From an uncultured Bacilli bacterium (GTDB lineage Bacteria; Bacillota_I; Bacilli_A; RF39; UBA660): a DNA stretch of 64,000 bases. Under the pieces are notes generated by a model. That model was not told the origin of the DNA. It searched no databases and worked only from the letters and a program-made list of their open reading frames with translations. The stretch covers positions 470,451-534,450 of the forward strand of contig CAJUTK010000002.1 in the NCBI GenBank assembly GCA_910589375.1, given 5' to 3'. This document shows, piece by piece, positions 7,933 through 15,812 of the stretch. The position numbers were made by a program, and so were the translations under genes. Numbering within the stretch: the stretch's first letter is position 1; every line of letters begins with the position of its first letter.

Positions 7933-8643
7933 ATGGAAACAGTTTGGAATAAGAAGAAATATCAAAGCTTTATAAAAGAGTTAGAAAAATTAGGAGATAA
8001 ACAATATAAACAATTTACTTCTAACTTAGGAATTAATAAAGACTATTTAATTGGAGTAAGAACTCTTGAACTAAAAAAAATAGCCAAAGCTATTAGTAAA
8101 GAAGATTATTTAAATTTTATAAAATTAAATACTCATAATACTTATGAAGAAAGATTAGTTCATGGGCTTTTAATTGGATATATAAAAACAGATTTTGATA
8201 CTGTAAAAGCTTTATTATGGGAATTTATACCCCATATTGATAATTGGGCTTTATGTGACATTACAATCGCTAATTTGCATATCTGGAGCAACTATACTAA
8301 AGAAGGCTTTTTATTCGTAAAAAAGTGCTTAAATAGTGAAAATGAATGGTATCAGCGAGTAGGATTTATCATTTTATTAAATTACTATATTAATGATGAA
8401 TATATTGATCAAATATTGGATATATGCAACCATTATAAAACAGAACAATATTATGTAAAAATGGCTATTGCTTGGCTAATATCTATCTGCTATATTAAAC
8501 AAAAAGATAAAACATTATATTTTTTAAAAAGCAATAACATGAATTATTGGATACAAAATAAAAGTATTCAAAAAATAAGAGAATCTACTAGAGTTAGTAA
8601 AATAGAAAAGGATGAATTATTAAAATGGAAAAAGAAGCAGTAA
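7933..8643 (+). CDS. DNA alkylation repair protein (AlkD-like HEAT-repeat glycosylase)
   Basis: 236 residues, the usual AlkD length. All-alpha HEAT-like sequence with the conserved early segment LGVR-type (NYLIGVRTLELKKIAK here reads DYLIGVRTLELKKIAK) and the WALCDITI stretch with the conserved Trp-Asp pair. AlkD removes bulky or cationic alkylated purines without base flipping. Start codon 7933 lies 22 bases after the ZIP stop; its ribosome site is weak (GTGATAAAA). It overlaps the following TSCPD gene by 19 bases. Assignment is by fold-family pattern; a non-repair HEAT paralogue is possible. Confidence 0.8.
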   Translation: METVWNKKKYQSFIKELEKLGDKQYKQFTSNLGINKDYLIGVRTLELKKIAKAISKEDYLNFIKLNTHNTYEERLVHGLLIGYIKTDFDTVKALLWEFIPHIDNWALCDITIANLHIWSNYTKEGFLFVKKCLNSENEWYQRVGFIILLNYYINDEYIDQILDICNHYKTEQYYVKMAIAWLISICYIKQKDKTLYFLKSNNMNYWIQNKSIQKIRESTRVSKIEKDELLKWKKKQ

Positions 8644-8900
8644 TTGAAAAAATAGAATATCAACCAAAAGGGGTTTGTTCAAATAACATGTTAATAGAAA
8701 TAGAAGGGGAGACCATCAAAAGGGTAGAGATAGCAGGGGGATGTCCTGGTAATACATTAGGTGTATCAAAATTGTGTGTTGGCAAAAGCATTAATGAAGT
8801 AATTGAATTACTACATGGCATACCTTGTAGAAATAGAGGGACATCATGCCCAGATCAATTAGCTAAAGCATTAATAGAATATAAAAAAAGAAACATTTAA
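8625..8900 (+). CDS. TSCPD-domain protein (TIGR03905-like, four cysteines)
   Basis: 91 residues with the hallmark TSCPDQLAKAL near residue 72 and further cysteines in GVCSNN, GGCPGN and IPCRNRG. The TSCPD domain also occurs at the C terminus of class II ribonucleotide reductases and in stand-alone small proteins of anaerobic Bacillota, whose role is not established. The cysteine arrangement suggests metal binding, which is an inference. It overlaps the AlkD-like gene by 19 bases, so translation is probably coupled. Confidence 0.8.
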   Translation: MEKEAVIEKIEYQPKGVCSNNMLIEIEGETIKRVEIAGGCPGNTLGVSKLCVGKSINEVIELLHGIPCRNRGTSCPDQLAKALIEYKKRNI

Positions 8901-8922
8901 TTTGTCTCTCAAGGAGTTTTAT

Positions 8923-9348
8923 ATGAAAAAGAAGAAAAAAGAAAATTATAATAATATTATTGATTTATATAATGAATTAATTTATGAATACTATAATAAT
9001 GTTAAAACAAAGTTTAATAAAAATACATTAAGCACAAAATGTAATGTCTCACTAAAATTAGTAAATGAATTAATAAAGCATTTATACAAAAAAGGATATA
9101 TTTCTTATTCATCAGTATTTAGTAATGACTTTACTTTAACCTATGAAGGATTACTCTACCTAGAAAGTATAGTACAAGATAAAAAAGCAAGAAATAGAGA
9201 TTTAATTGTCATGTTTTTTTCTATGATAGCAATAATAATATCTATTGCTCCATTACTTTTAGAAAATATTTACTATGGTATTGGATTACTAATTTTAATA
9301 TATTCAGCATTTAAATGGGCATTTAATAATATTGGTGGGATAAAATAG
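8923..9348 (+). CDS. Winged-helix membrane protein of unknown function
   Basis: 141 residues. The N-terminal ~75 residues look like a winged-helix domain (LSTKCNVSLKLVNELIKHLY, then GYISYSSVFSNDFTLTYEGLLYLE, a recognition-helix-plus-wing pattern). The C terminus has two hydrophobic segments (about 98-112 and 117-135). This suggests a membrane-tethered DNA-binding protein, but no family is recognised. Start ATG 8923 is chosen because AAGGAG (8911-8916) lies six bases before it; a TTG at 8902 is less likely. It is the last gene before the gene-free repeat region. Confidence 0.6.
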   Translation: MKKKKKENYNNIIDLYNELIYEYYNNVKTKFNKNTLSTKCNVSLKLVNELIKHLYKKGYISYSSVFSNDFTLTYEGLLYLESIVQDKKARNRDLIVMFFSMIAIIISIAPLLLENIYYGIGLLILIYSAFKWAFNNIGGIK

Positions 9349-9619
9349 ATAGGAAATAGTCTCCAAATAAGAAGTTAACATAATATACATTATAGGTAAT
9401 TATAATAAATAATTTATTATATATAATTCATCATACTTTAATCCAATATCCATTCTTTAATTATAAATAATATGCTTTTCGTTTTAATCTTAATAATTAT
9501 GATTTCAATAATCATTTTAAAAAATTTAAATAAAGTTTTCAAATAATTATTTTAATTTATAATTAATTTTCTTAAATTGATTATAATAATATTCATTATA
9601 AATATATAAATTTAGATGG

Positions 9620-9770
9620 TTAGTTCTTCAGTTAATCTTTTCTCGATGCAAAATACAGCACCATTTTATGCCATAGTCCCCTACTAAAAGATTTAAACAA
9701 AAAAGGGGGCTTGTTCAATTTTGCATCCGAGGTAATTAACTCATCATCTATTCATATCTCGATGCAAAAT
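9620..9770. repeat. Imperfect 35-bp direct repeats with an inverted core copy between them
   Basis: The 14-mer TCTCGATGCAAAAT occurs at 9641-9654 and 9757-9770 (116 bases apart), each preceded by a related 21-base arm starting TTA (9620 and 9736). An inverted copy with one extra C (ATTTTGCATCCGAG) lies at 9718-9731. The first and inverted copies can form a 13-bp stem with one bulge around a ~63-base loop. The layout resembles terminal inverted repeats of a small transposon relic or a set of recombinase/protein binding sites. Confidence 0.7.
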
Positions 9771-9842
9771 TCAAATGTCAATTTTTCAAAATTAATATAC
9801 TATATCTTATATTTGTATATTGTATATAGTTTTTAACAATAA

Positions 9843-9916
9843 TATTGGGATCTAGCTTTCTGATCCTAATAATACTAAAAAGTAGGGTAGCCTCCCCTAC
9901 TTTTCTGTAATCCCAA
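9843..9916. repeat. Nested inverted repeats (outer TTGGGAT/ATCCCAA)
   Basis: An outer 7-bp pair (TTGGGAT about 9844-9850, ATCCCAA 9910-9916) encloses a small GGATC/GATCC hairpin and the 10-bp terminator stem. The outer and first inner stems share bases, so they are mutually exclusive. Confidence 0.5.
9877..9904 (-). terminator. Terminator of the XRE/Tim44-like operon
   Basis: The 10-bp stem AAAAGTAGGG / CCCTACTTTT with a 7-base loop lies 29 bases beyond the stop of the minus-strand gene, followed in that direction by a T run. Confidence 0.75.
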
Positions 9917-9933
9917 CAATAGGGGATTTATCA

Positions 9934-10641
9934 TTAGAAATTTATAATCTTTTTTATAGAAGCAATTCTAAAGTCTACATTATTAATTACAGTATTACAA
10001 AATTCACATTTCTCACTTGAAATAGGTGCCCCACAATTTGGACAATTAGTAGGGGTATCATCACCAAAGTTTTTTCTAAAGATTACTTCAAAACTTTCAG
10101 TAATTTTAGAATCTTTGTTACCACTAATAATTTTGCCATCGCCATTTTCTACATAACTAATATAACTAATAGTAATCACAGTAGAGACTGCTTGTTTAAT
10201 AGTAGTACTAATAGTTTCAAAAACAATAACCTTTTCCCTAGTAATATCTTTTATAATACGCTTATTCCCCTGCTTTAAATCTAAAGTAAGACCTGTATGA
10301 TAATTTTGAAATAATTGTTTAGTACTAAGTAACTTCATTGTATTATAGTCTAAATTATTATAAGCCATTTCAAAATCATAAAATAAATTATAAAAATAAT
10401 CTTTAAAACCATCTAAATCTGAAGTCTGAAAAGTAGATAGTTCTTCCATAGAAATATCCGTATATTTTACTTTTTCTTTTTCCTCTTCATAATTTATTAC
10501 ATTATTTTTAAAATAAGTCTTATTTTTGGTTCTTTTAACAGAAGAAGTAAGTGTTTTAATAATAATATAAACAACTAAAATATAAACTAAAATCTGTATT
10601 ATATATGCAATTGGAAACATTACAATCCATAAGATATCCAT
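9934..10641 (-). CDS. Membrane-anchored Tim44-like protein with C-terminal zinc ribbon
   Basis: 235 residues. One N-terminal hydrophobic segment (about 3-28), an acidic/basic linker, a ~120-residue domain resembling the Tim44-like fold (DGFKDYFYNLFYDFEMAYNN onward), then a CPNCGAPIS..CEFCNT zinc ribbon near residues 202-219. Proteins of this layout occur in Bacillota and are often labelled zinc-ribbon or Tim44-like transport proteins; their function is unsettled. It starts 6 bases after the XRE gene, so the two form an operon. The Tim44 relationship is a family-level impression. Confidence 0.6.
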   Translation of the reverse strand: MDILWIVMFPIAYIIQILVYILVVYIIIKTLTSSVKRTKNKTYFKNNVINYEEEKEKVKYTDISMEELSTFQTSDLDGFKDYFYNLFYDFEMAYNNLDYNTMKLLSTKQLFQNYHTGLTLDLKQGNKRIIKDITREKVIVFETISTTIKQAVSTVITISYISYVENGDGKIISGNKDSKITESFEVIFRKNFGDDTPTNCPNCGAPISSEKCEFCNTVINNVDFRIASIKKIINF

Positions 10642-10647
10642 ATTACC

Positions 10648-11433
10648 CTAGTTTCCTACTTTTCTAGATTGAATTTCAGCAATTTTTTCAAATACCTCAG
10701 AAGCATTATTTTCATTAATTTCTGTGTATCCTAATTCTTTTAAAGCTTGAACTTTAATATTATTTAATTCTAAAGTCCTACTAAGCTTATCTTCCATTTT
10801 TTGTTCAATTTGATTAATGAAACGCTTATGGCATTCTGCTAACTTAGTCTTAGAGGCTCCACCGCTATTATATAAAACAAATGCAGAATACATAATACTC
10901 TCAAAAATAAATTGTTCCTCTTCATCGAATGCAAACTCTAGAGGTTTAACAAAACCAGTTTCTTTTGCAACATAACCTAATATATACTTTAATTCTTTAG
11001 AAGAATCCATTGATTGTATAAAATGGAACAAATATTTCATTGCAGCATAATTTTTTGGATCTTTATCATCCTCTAATTTTTCTTTAATTAAATCAATGAT
11101 TCCCATCATTAATTCTTTTTCTTTTTTACCAAGCCCACTAAAAATAGAACCCGCATCAATAGAACTCAATGAAGATGGTGTATCATTACACATAGCATTA
11201 AGCCTAGTCTCTACAGCAGTAATATAATCTGTATCTATTTTAATATTGTCTAATTCATCAGCTGATTTAATTCCTAATAAATTTAATAATAATACTTTTT
11301 TATCTTTAGGCCATTTATTAATATCATCCAAATCTAGATAATTATATATCATTTGTCTAGAAACACCTAAAAACTTCGCTAATTTAACTTTTGAAATACC
11401 TAATTCATGTAAGATATCATTCAATCTGTCCAT
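10648..11433 (-). CDS. HTH transcriptional regulator with large C-terminal helical domain
   Basis: 261 residues. The N terminus (DILHELGISKVKLAKFLGV then SRQMIYNYLDL) is a lambda-repressor-like helix-turn-helix with the helices around residues 13-33. The remaining ~190 residues are helical, with no recognised sensor domain. It is first in an operon with the Tim44-like gene. Its promoter is a near-perfect consensus with a tandem TTGACAT repeat at the -35, a good place for self-repression. Confidence 0.75.
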   Translation of the reverse strand: MDRLNDILHELGISKVKLAKFLGVSRQMIYNYLDLDDINKWPKDKKVLLLNLLGIKSADELDNIKIDTDYITAVETRLNAMCNDTPSSLSSIDAGSIFSGLGKKEKELMMGIIDLIKEKLEDDKDPKNYAAMKYLFHFIQSMDSSKELKYILGYVAKETGFVKPLEFAFDEEEQFIFESIMYSAFVLYNSGGASKTKLAECHKRFINQIEQKMEDKLSRTLELNNIKVQALKELGYTEINENNASEVFEKIAEIQSRKVGN

Positions 11434-11454
11434 ATCTCATACCCTCCTACTATC

Positions 11455-11482
11455 ATTATAACACTGTTATGTCAAATGTCAA
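11455..11482 (-). promoter_or_regulatory. Consensus promoter with tandem TTGACAT repeat ahead of the HTH gene
   Basis: On the minus strand TTGACA (11477-11482) is 16 bases from TATAAT (11455-11460). The -35 hexamer is part of two adjacent TTGACAT copies (down to 11470). The HTH start is 22 bases further on, after AGGAGGG. Confidence 0.8.
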
Positions 11483-11534
11483 GTGTAAAGGAATAGTTAA
11501 TTATAAAATTTCATTGACAGAATTTTCATAATAA

Positions 11535-14024
11535 TTATTTTCCAATTATATTACGTTTGTAAGTACAATTTTGCTTATTAAAATTTTCACATCCGATAAA
11601 TTTACCATATGGTCCATTCTTTTGCAATAATCTGCCACCACATATGGGGCATTCATATCTTTCATTTTTTAATTCTTTTGCATGATCTTCTTTTAATTCA
11701 TTAATAAAGATGGATTCTTGATTTTTAACTGTCAGGAAAAACACTTTATTCTTGGCTCTAGTCATTGCAACATAGAAAATCCTTCTCTCCTCTGCAAATA
11801 AATAAGTATCTCTACTATCTAATAATAATTCTAATATTGGTACATCTTGAACTTTGCTAGGAAATCCTATTTTCGAATTTTTATTATTAATAATAAAAAC
11901 ATAATCAGCTTGTAACCCTTTTGATTTATGGGCAGTTATAAAATTCATTTTTAAATCTTTTCGTCTTGAGTATCTTATATCTACTACTTTGCTTTGACTG
12001 TTATATTTACAGTTTAATAAATCACTAGTTTGTAATATTTTGTAATCAAATGAATACCTACCAATAAAGAAAACTGTACTATTTGATGGTAAATCATTTA
12101 ATTTATTCAACATAAATTCTACTGCGCATTTTTCATTATATCCATTTATTTCACCAATTACTGACTTGTTCCAATTATCATTTCCACAAATATTTTTTCT
12201 TATCTGTAAAGGATTCTTTTGAATAAAATTACTACTTATTTCAATAAGTTTCTGACTAAACCTATATGTATTTTCAATTTTACTAATTTCAAAATCTCCC
12301 CAATAATATCTAAAATTCAATATAAAGTTTATATCACTACCTGCAAATCGATAAATACTTTGCCAATCATCCCCTACACAAAACAAATGAAATTTATTAG
12401 ATTTTCTCATACTCTTTATTAGATTAAATCTAGATTTAGAAATGTCTTGATATTCATCAATTATTACATATTTGTAAGCACTAGTATATTTTACTTTATT
12501 TATATAATCTGTGGCAATATTAATCATGTCATTAAAATCAAATTCATGATGTTCTTTTAAATAACTAGCATAAGAATTATAAATTGGTTCTAATAAAGAT
12601 AATATTATATTATTACTCTTATTATATGAAGAACTATCACTTAGTTCTTTTACTTCCCCAATTGTATAATTATTACTCTTAATTAAGTTAATAAGTGTCC
12701 CAAAAAGTTCAATTATACTTTCTAAATAAGAATCATTATTAAATTTTTCATTCCAAAGTTCAGTTATATTTTTAGGTTCCATTCTAATAGATTGACTAAA
12801 AAGGTTTTTTTGCAAGTTTTCCAATAAAGTTTCTTCCATTTTTTCATAAGCATAACATTCAATCATAGTTGTGTTATTTTTTTTATGAATATTTCTTTTC
12901 CAATCAATTGAATCTTGATATTCTTGACTTGGTGATTTTCCATGTTTACTATTAAAATATGAAGGTACTTCCCCATCCCTATCAATTCCAAAATATTCAA
13001 TATATATATCCTCTTCTGGCAAATAAAAATCAGGAGTATATTGCGTATACTCATTTGTACTAGTATTATATTTATAAGGGCTCTCATAAACATACTCTAT
13101 ATTGTTTTGGTATAAAAAATTAGCTATATCCATTTCTCCATAGCTTTTAACTGTTTCATTTTTCATGGTGGTAGGAGGATTGCAACGCAAATATTCTTCA
13201 TATTCTTCTTGGGTTTTAAATTCAAATTCTGACTTATAGGTAATCCTATTATATAAAAAATACTTTATTAATAAATTCAAATATTCATCCATTGATAAAT
13301 TTTGTTTTAGTTGTTCTTTAATAAAATCATGCAAATTTAATTTTGTAATAGTAATTTTTTTACCTTCAACCTTAGTAATAATATTCATAGCTAATTTATG
13401 AAATGTTGAAACCTCTATACTTTTATCTACCTCTTTAATTATTCTTTCTTTCATTTCGGACGCGCTTACATTTGTAAAAGACAATACTAAAATTTCTTCA
13501 GGCAAACATTTTTTCAATTTAATTAAATATTTTGCTTTTCCAACAATTGTAGTAGTTTTCCCAGTACCTGCACCAGCTATGACCAATTGATTGTAATCAT
13601 CTTTAACAACACATTCCATTTGTTGCATATCTAGAACTTTATCCTCGATTTTTCCAAGAATTCTATACCCATCTTCTATTTTTCTATTAATAATATCTCG
13701 ATTATTTTTTATTGCTTTTTGTTCTGCACCATTATACCAATCTAATAGCATTTTTTGTTTTTCTACTAACAGGCGATATTTTTTTGCTTTTCTAAATTTT
13801 TTTATTTTTTTGGTTTCTATAATTTTAAGTAATTCTACAGTGTCAGATTTCCAAGTATTTATTTTTAATAAACTTATAGTATTAGTGGTGTCAGCAAAAA
13901 TTTCAAAAATATGCTGTAATGCATCTTCAATCTTTAAAATAACATCATCACATAAGGAATTTCTCATTTCACGATTATTTTTTATTCTTACATAAAATTT
14001 CTTAATGAAATTCATTTCATACAT
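11535..14024 (-). CDS. UvrD/Rep-superfamily helicase, helicase IV-like, with embedded nuclease-like segment and C-terminal zinc finger
   Basis: 829 residues. Walker A AGAGTGKTTT at about 150-159, Walker B/motif II IIDEYQDI, motif III-like VGDDWQSIYRF, and motifs V-VI FITAHKSKGLQ and FYVAMTRAK define a superfamily 1A helicase. Between motif Ia and II is an insert with TPDFYLPEEDIYIEYFG, the pattern seen in helicase IV homologues and suggestive of a PD-(D/E)xK-type fold. The last ~40 residues (CPICGG..C..C) form a topoisomerase-type zinc finger. The N-terminal ~130 residues are helical and unassigned. It is separated from the lipoprotein gene upstream by a terminator and is close to the HTH/Tim44-like operon. 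A repair or anti-phage role is possible. Confidence 0.85.
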   Translation of the reverse strand: MYEMNFIKKFYVRIKNNREMRNSLCDDVILKIEDALQHIFEIFADTTNTISLLKINTWKSDTVELLKIIETKKIKKFRKAKKYRLLVEKQKMLLDWYNGAEQKAIKNNRDIINRKIEDGYRILGKIEDKVLDMQQMECVVKDDYNQLVIAGAGTGKTTTIVGKAKYLIKLKKCLPEEILVLSFTNVSASEMKERIIKEVDKSIEVSTFHKLAMNIITKVEGKKITITKLNLHDFIKEQLKQNLSMDEYLNLLIKYFLYNRITYKSEFEFKTQEEYEEYLRCNPPTTMKNETVKSYGEMDIANFLYQNNIEYVYESPYKYNTSTNEYTQYTPDFYLPEEDIYIEYFGIDRDGEVPSYFNSKHGKSPSQEYQDSIDWKRNIHKKNNTTMIECYAYEKMEETLLENLQKNLFSQSIRMEPKNITELWNEKFNNDSYLESIIELFGTLINLIKSNNYTIGEVKELSDSSSYNKSNNIILSLLEPIYNSYASYLKEHHEFDFNDMINIATDYINKVKYTSAYKYVIIDEYQDISKSRFNLIKSMRKSNKFHLFCVGDDWQSIYRFAGSDINFILNFRYYWGDFEISKIENTYRFSQKLIEISSNFIQKNPLQIRKNICGNDNWNKSVIGEINGYNEKCAVEFMLNKLNDLPSNSTVFFIGRYSFDYKILQTSDLLNCKYNSQSKVVDIRYSRRKDLKMNFITAHKSKGLQADYVFIINNKNSKIGFPSKVQDVPILELLLDSRDTYLFAEERRIFYVAMTRAKNKVFFLTVKNQESIFINELKEDHAKELKNERYECPICGGRLLQKNGPYGKFIGCENFNKQNCTYKRNIIGK

Positions 14025-14069
14025 CTCTTCTCTATATTGTCATATACATTTTACCAAATTTTACCAAAC

Positions 14070-14094
14070 AAAAAAAGCATTTCTGCTCTTTTTC
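14070..14094 (-). terminator. Terminator between lipoprotein and helicase genes
   Basis: On the minus strand an A-rich arm and AGCA-GAAA-TGCT stem run into seven T. Confidence 0.65.
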
Positions 14095-14173
14095 TGTTTT
14101 ATAATATTGTTTATTAATATATCAAAAACCACATCACTATGGTATGGTTGAAATTTGAATTTAGTTTTCCTTT

Positions 14174-14800
14174 CTAATAAGTATACTCCTTATTCTTTTC
14201 TTTAGCATTTACAATAGAGAAAACAGCATCAATATCTTCTTTTAAATAACTTCCATCTTTATTGATATAACTCTCTAATCCATTAGAAGCTAAAAAGTAT
14301 TCAAAAGAAGAGAGTGGATCAATACCATTAACAACAGCATAAGAAATAGTCTCTGATGCAACAGAGTCAGGGGAAAAATAAAGACCTCCCTTATTATGCT
14401 CTAATATAGAAATATCTGCATTTTCATTATAAAGATCTATATAGGTATATTCTTCATAGCCTTCTTCACTGCCATCATCAACTTTAGTTACTTCACCAGT
14501 TTTTAATAAAAAGTAATATCTATTCGTAAGATTATCAGCAACAACAACAGAACTAGAACCACTATCTAATACAAATAATTCACTATTCTGATATCTCACT
14601 CCTGAAAATGCAGGTTCTTCTACTACAGGCTCTTTTTCCAATAAAGATTTATCAGGCTCCTCTACTACTTCTACTGAAGTTTTTTCTTCATTACTATCAT
14701 CAATATTTCTATCACTAGAAGTACAACCTGCTAAATTAATCGTCAGTGCTGATGCTAAAGTAAGTGCTACTAATGTTTTTTTCAAACTATATTTTTTCAT
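14174..14800 (-). CDS. Lipoprotein of unknown function
   Basis: 208 residues. A lipoprotein signal peptide (basic MKKYSLKKTL, hydrophobic core, lipobox NLAGC with the lipid-bearing Cys near residue 26) is followed by an acidic low-complexity linker (DDSNEEKTS..EEPDK) and a ~140-residue folded part with no recognised domain. Start 14800 is preferred over 14836 because AGGGGGAA precedes it and it begins a normal signal peptide. It is expected on the outer face of the membrane. Terminators on both sides suggest a single-gene unit. Confidence 0.8.
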   Translation of the reverse strand: MKKYSLKKTLVALTLASALTINLAGCTSSDRNIDDSNEEKTSVEVVEEPDKSLLEKEPVVEEPAFSGVRYQNSELFVLDSGSSSVVVADNLTNRYYFLLKTGEVTKVDDGSEEGYEEYTYIDLYNENADISILEHNKGGLYFSPDSVASETISYAVVNGIDPLSSFEYFLASNGLESYINKDGSYLKEDIDAVFSIVNAKEKNKEYTY

Positions 14801-14867
14801 TTTCTTATTCCCCCTAAGACTATTATAGTTTACCAAAATTATTTATTTTGTCAAGTTCCTTGAAATA

Positions 14868-14890
14868 AAAAAGCATTTCTGCTTTTTATT
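14868..14890 (-). terminator. Terminator of the SPFH gene
   Basis: AAAAAGCA-GAAA-TGCTTTTT on the minus strand, overlapping the SPFH stop codon. Confidence 0.8.
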
Positions 14891-15743
14891 TTAAGATACT
14901 ATTAATATCTATCATGAGATTATCACTACCACTTACTTTTGGTAATTCTCCATTCCATTTTTCAATAAATTGTTGTTTTAAAATTTTATCCGTTAATGAG
15001 TTTTCTTTAATTCTATTAGCGTCTGCTTCTGCTTGAGCCTCTATTCTTTTTTTCTCAGCTTCTACCTTGGTTGTTTCAAGCTTTTGTTTAGCTGTTAGGG
15101 CATCTTGTTCGGCTACTGCTTTTCTTTCAATAGAAGCGTTATATTCAGCACTAAAATCAAAATTTTTAATAGAGATAGATAATACTTTAATACCATATTG
15201 TTCTACTCTTTTAATTAACTCTTCTTGAATGTCTGCAGCTACTTCACTTCTCTTTGTAATTAGTTCTTCTGCTGTATATTTTGAAATAGTGCTTTTAATA
15301 GATTCCTGAATAGCTGGTTCTAATACAGTAGTAGTATATCCATTTCCTACTTGGCGATAAAGTTCAATTGCTTTATCTGCATCTATTTGATAATTAACAG
15401 CTACCTTAATACTATTTACAATTTGCATATCCTTTGTAGATGTTTCCAATAAAGCATCGTTTTCATATTTTTGTACTTTAATATTAACTGTTTCAATTCT
15501 CTCAAATGGGAATTTCAAATTAATTCCTTCTTGCAAATAAGTATCTGTAATTTTTCCAAATCTTATTTTAATTCCAACCTCTCCAGTCTGAACTACTTCA
15601 AAGCAACTTGGAATTAATAGTAACAGCCATAAAAGCGAAAATAAGCATTTCTTTTGAAAGCGAAAGCCTCCCTTTTTCCTATCATAACCTGCTAACAAAA
15701 TAGTAATAATCACTAATGCTAGACTTACCATAACATATATCAT
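14886..15743 (-). CDS. SPFH/band 7 (prohibitin, HflC-like) membrane protein
   Basis: 285 residues. Two N-terminal hydrophobic segments (1-19 and about 31-46) are followed by the band 7 domain (VQTGEVGIKIRFGKI onward) and a long Ala/Glu/Lys-rich coiled coil near residues 215-250 (KAVAEQDALTAKQKLETTK). SPFH proteins assemble into membrane ring scaffolds that hold or regulate partner proteases. No NfeD partner or FtsH lies next to it here. ATG 15743 follows AGGAGGAGA. Confidence 0.88.
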   Translation of the reverse strand: MIYVMVSLALVIITILLAGYDRKKGGFRFQKKCLFSLLWLLLLIPSCFEVVQTGEVGIKIRFGKITDTYLQEGINLKFPFERIETVNIKVQKYENDALLETSTKDMQIVNSIKVAVNYQIDADKAIELYRQVGNGYTTTVLEPAIQESIKSTISKYTAEELITKRSEVAADIQEELIKRVEQYGIKVLSISIKNFDFSAEYNASIERKAVAEQDALTAKQKLETTKVEAEKKRIEAQAEADANRIKENSLTDKILKQQFIEKWNGELPKVSGSDNLMIDINSILK

Positions 15744-15785
15744 ATTTCTCCTCCTATAATAGTATTATATCAAATTTTTAAGCAA

Positions 15786-15812
15786 GAAAAAAGAAAGTAT
15801 TACACTTTCTAT
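15786..15812 (-). terminator. Terminator of mnmA
   Basis: AGAAAGT / ACTTTCT stem with a 5-base loop and a T run on the minus strand, adjoining the mnmA stop. Confidence 0.75.

Larger units (their letters stand above)
9349..9933. other. Gene-free, very AT-rich 585-base region with repeats
   Basis: No plausible reading frame on either strand. The first ~270 bases are almost pure A/T. From 9620 to 9770 there is a repeat cluster (separate entry), and from 9843 to 9916 nested inverted repeats ending in the terminator of the minus-strand gene. The region separates the plus-strand block from the helicase island. Confidence 0.7.

Noticed and set aside
9349..9620. Replication origin or attachment site in the AT-rich region
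   Set aside because: No DnaA boxes, no dnaA/dnaN or integrase gene, and no tRNA target nearby.
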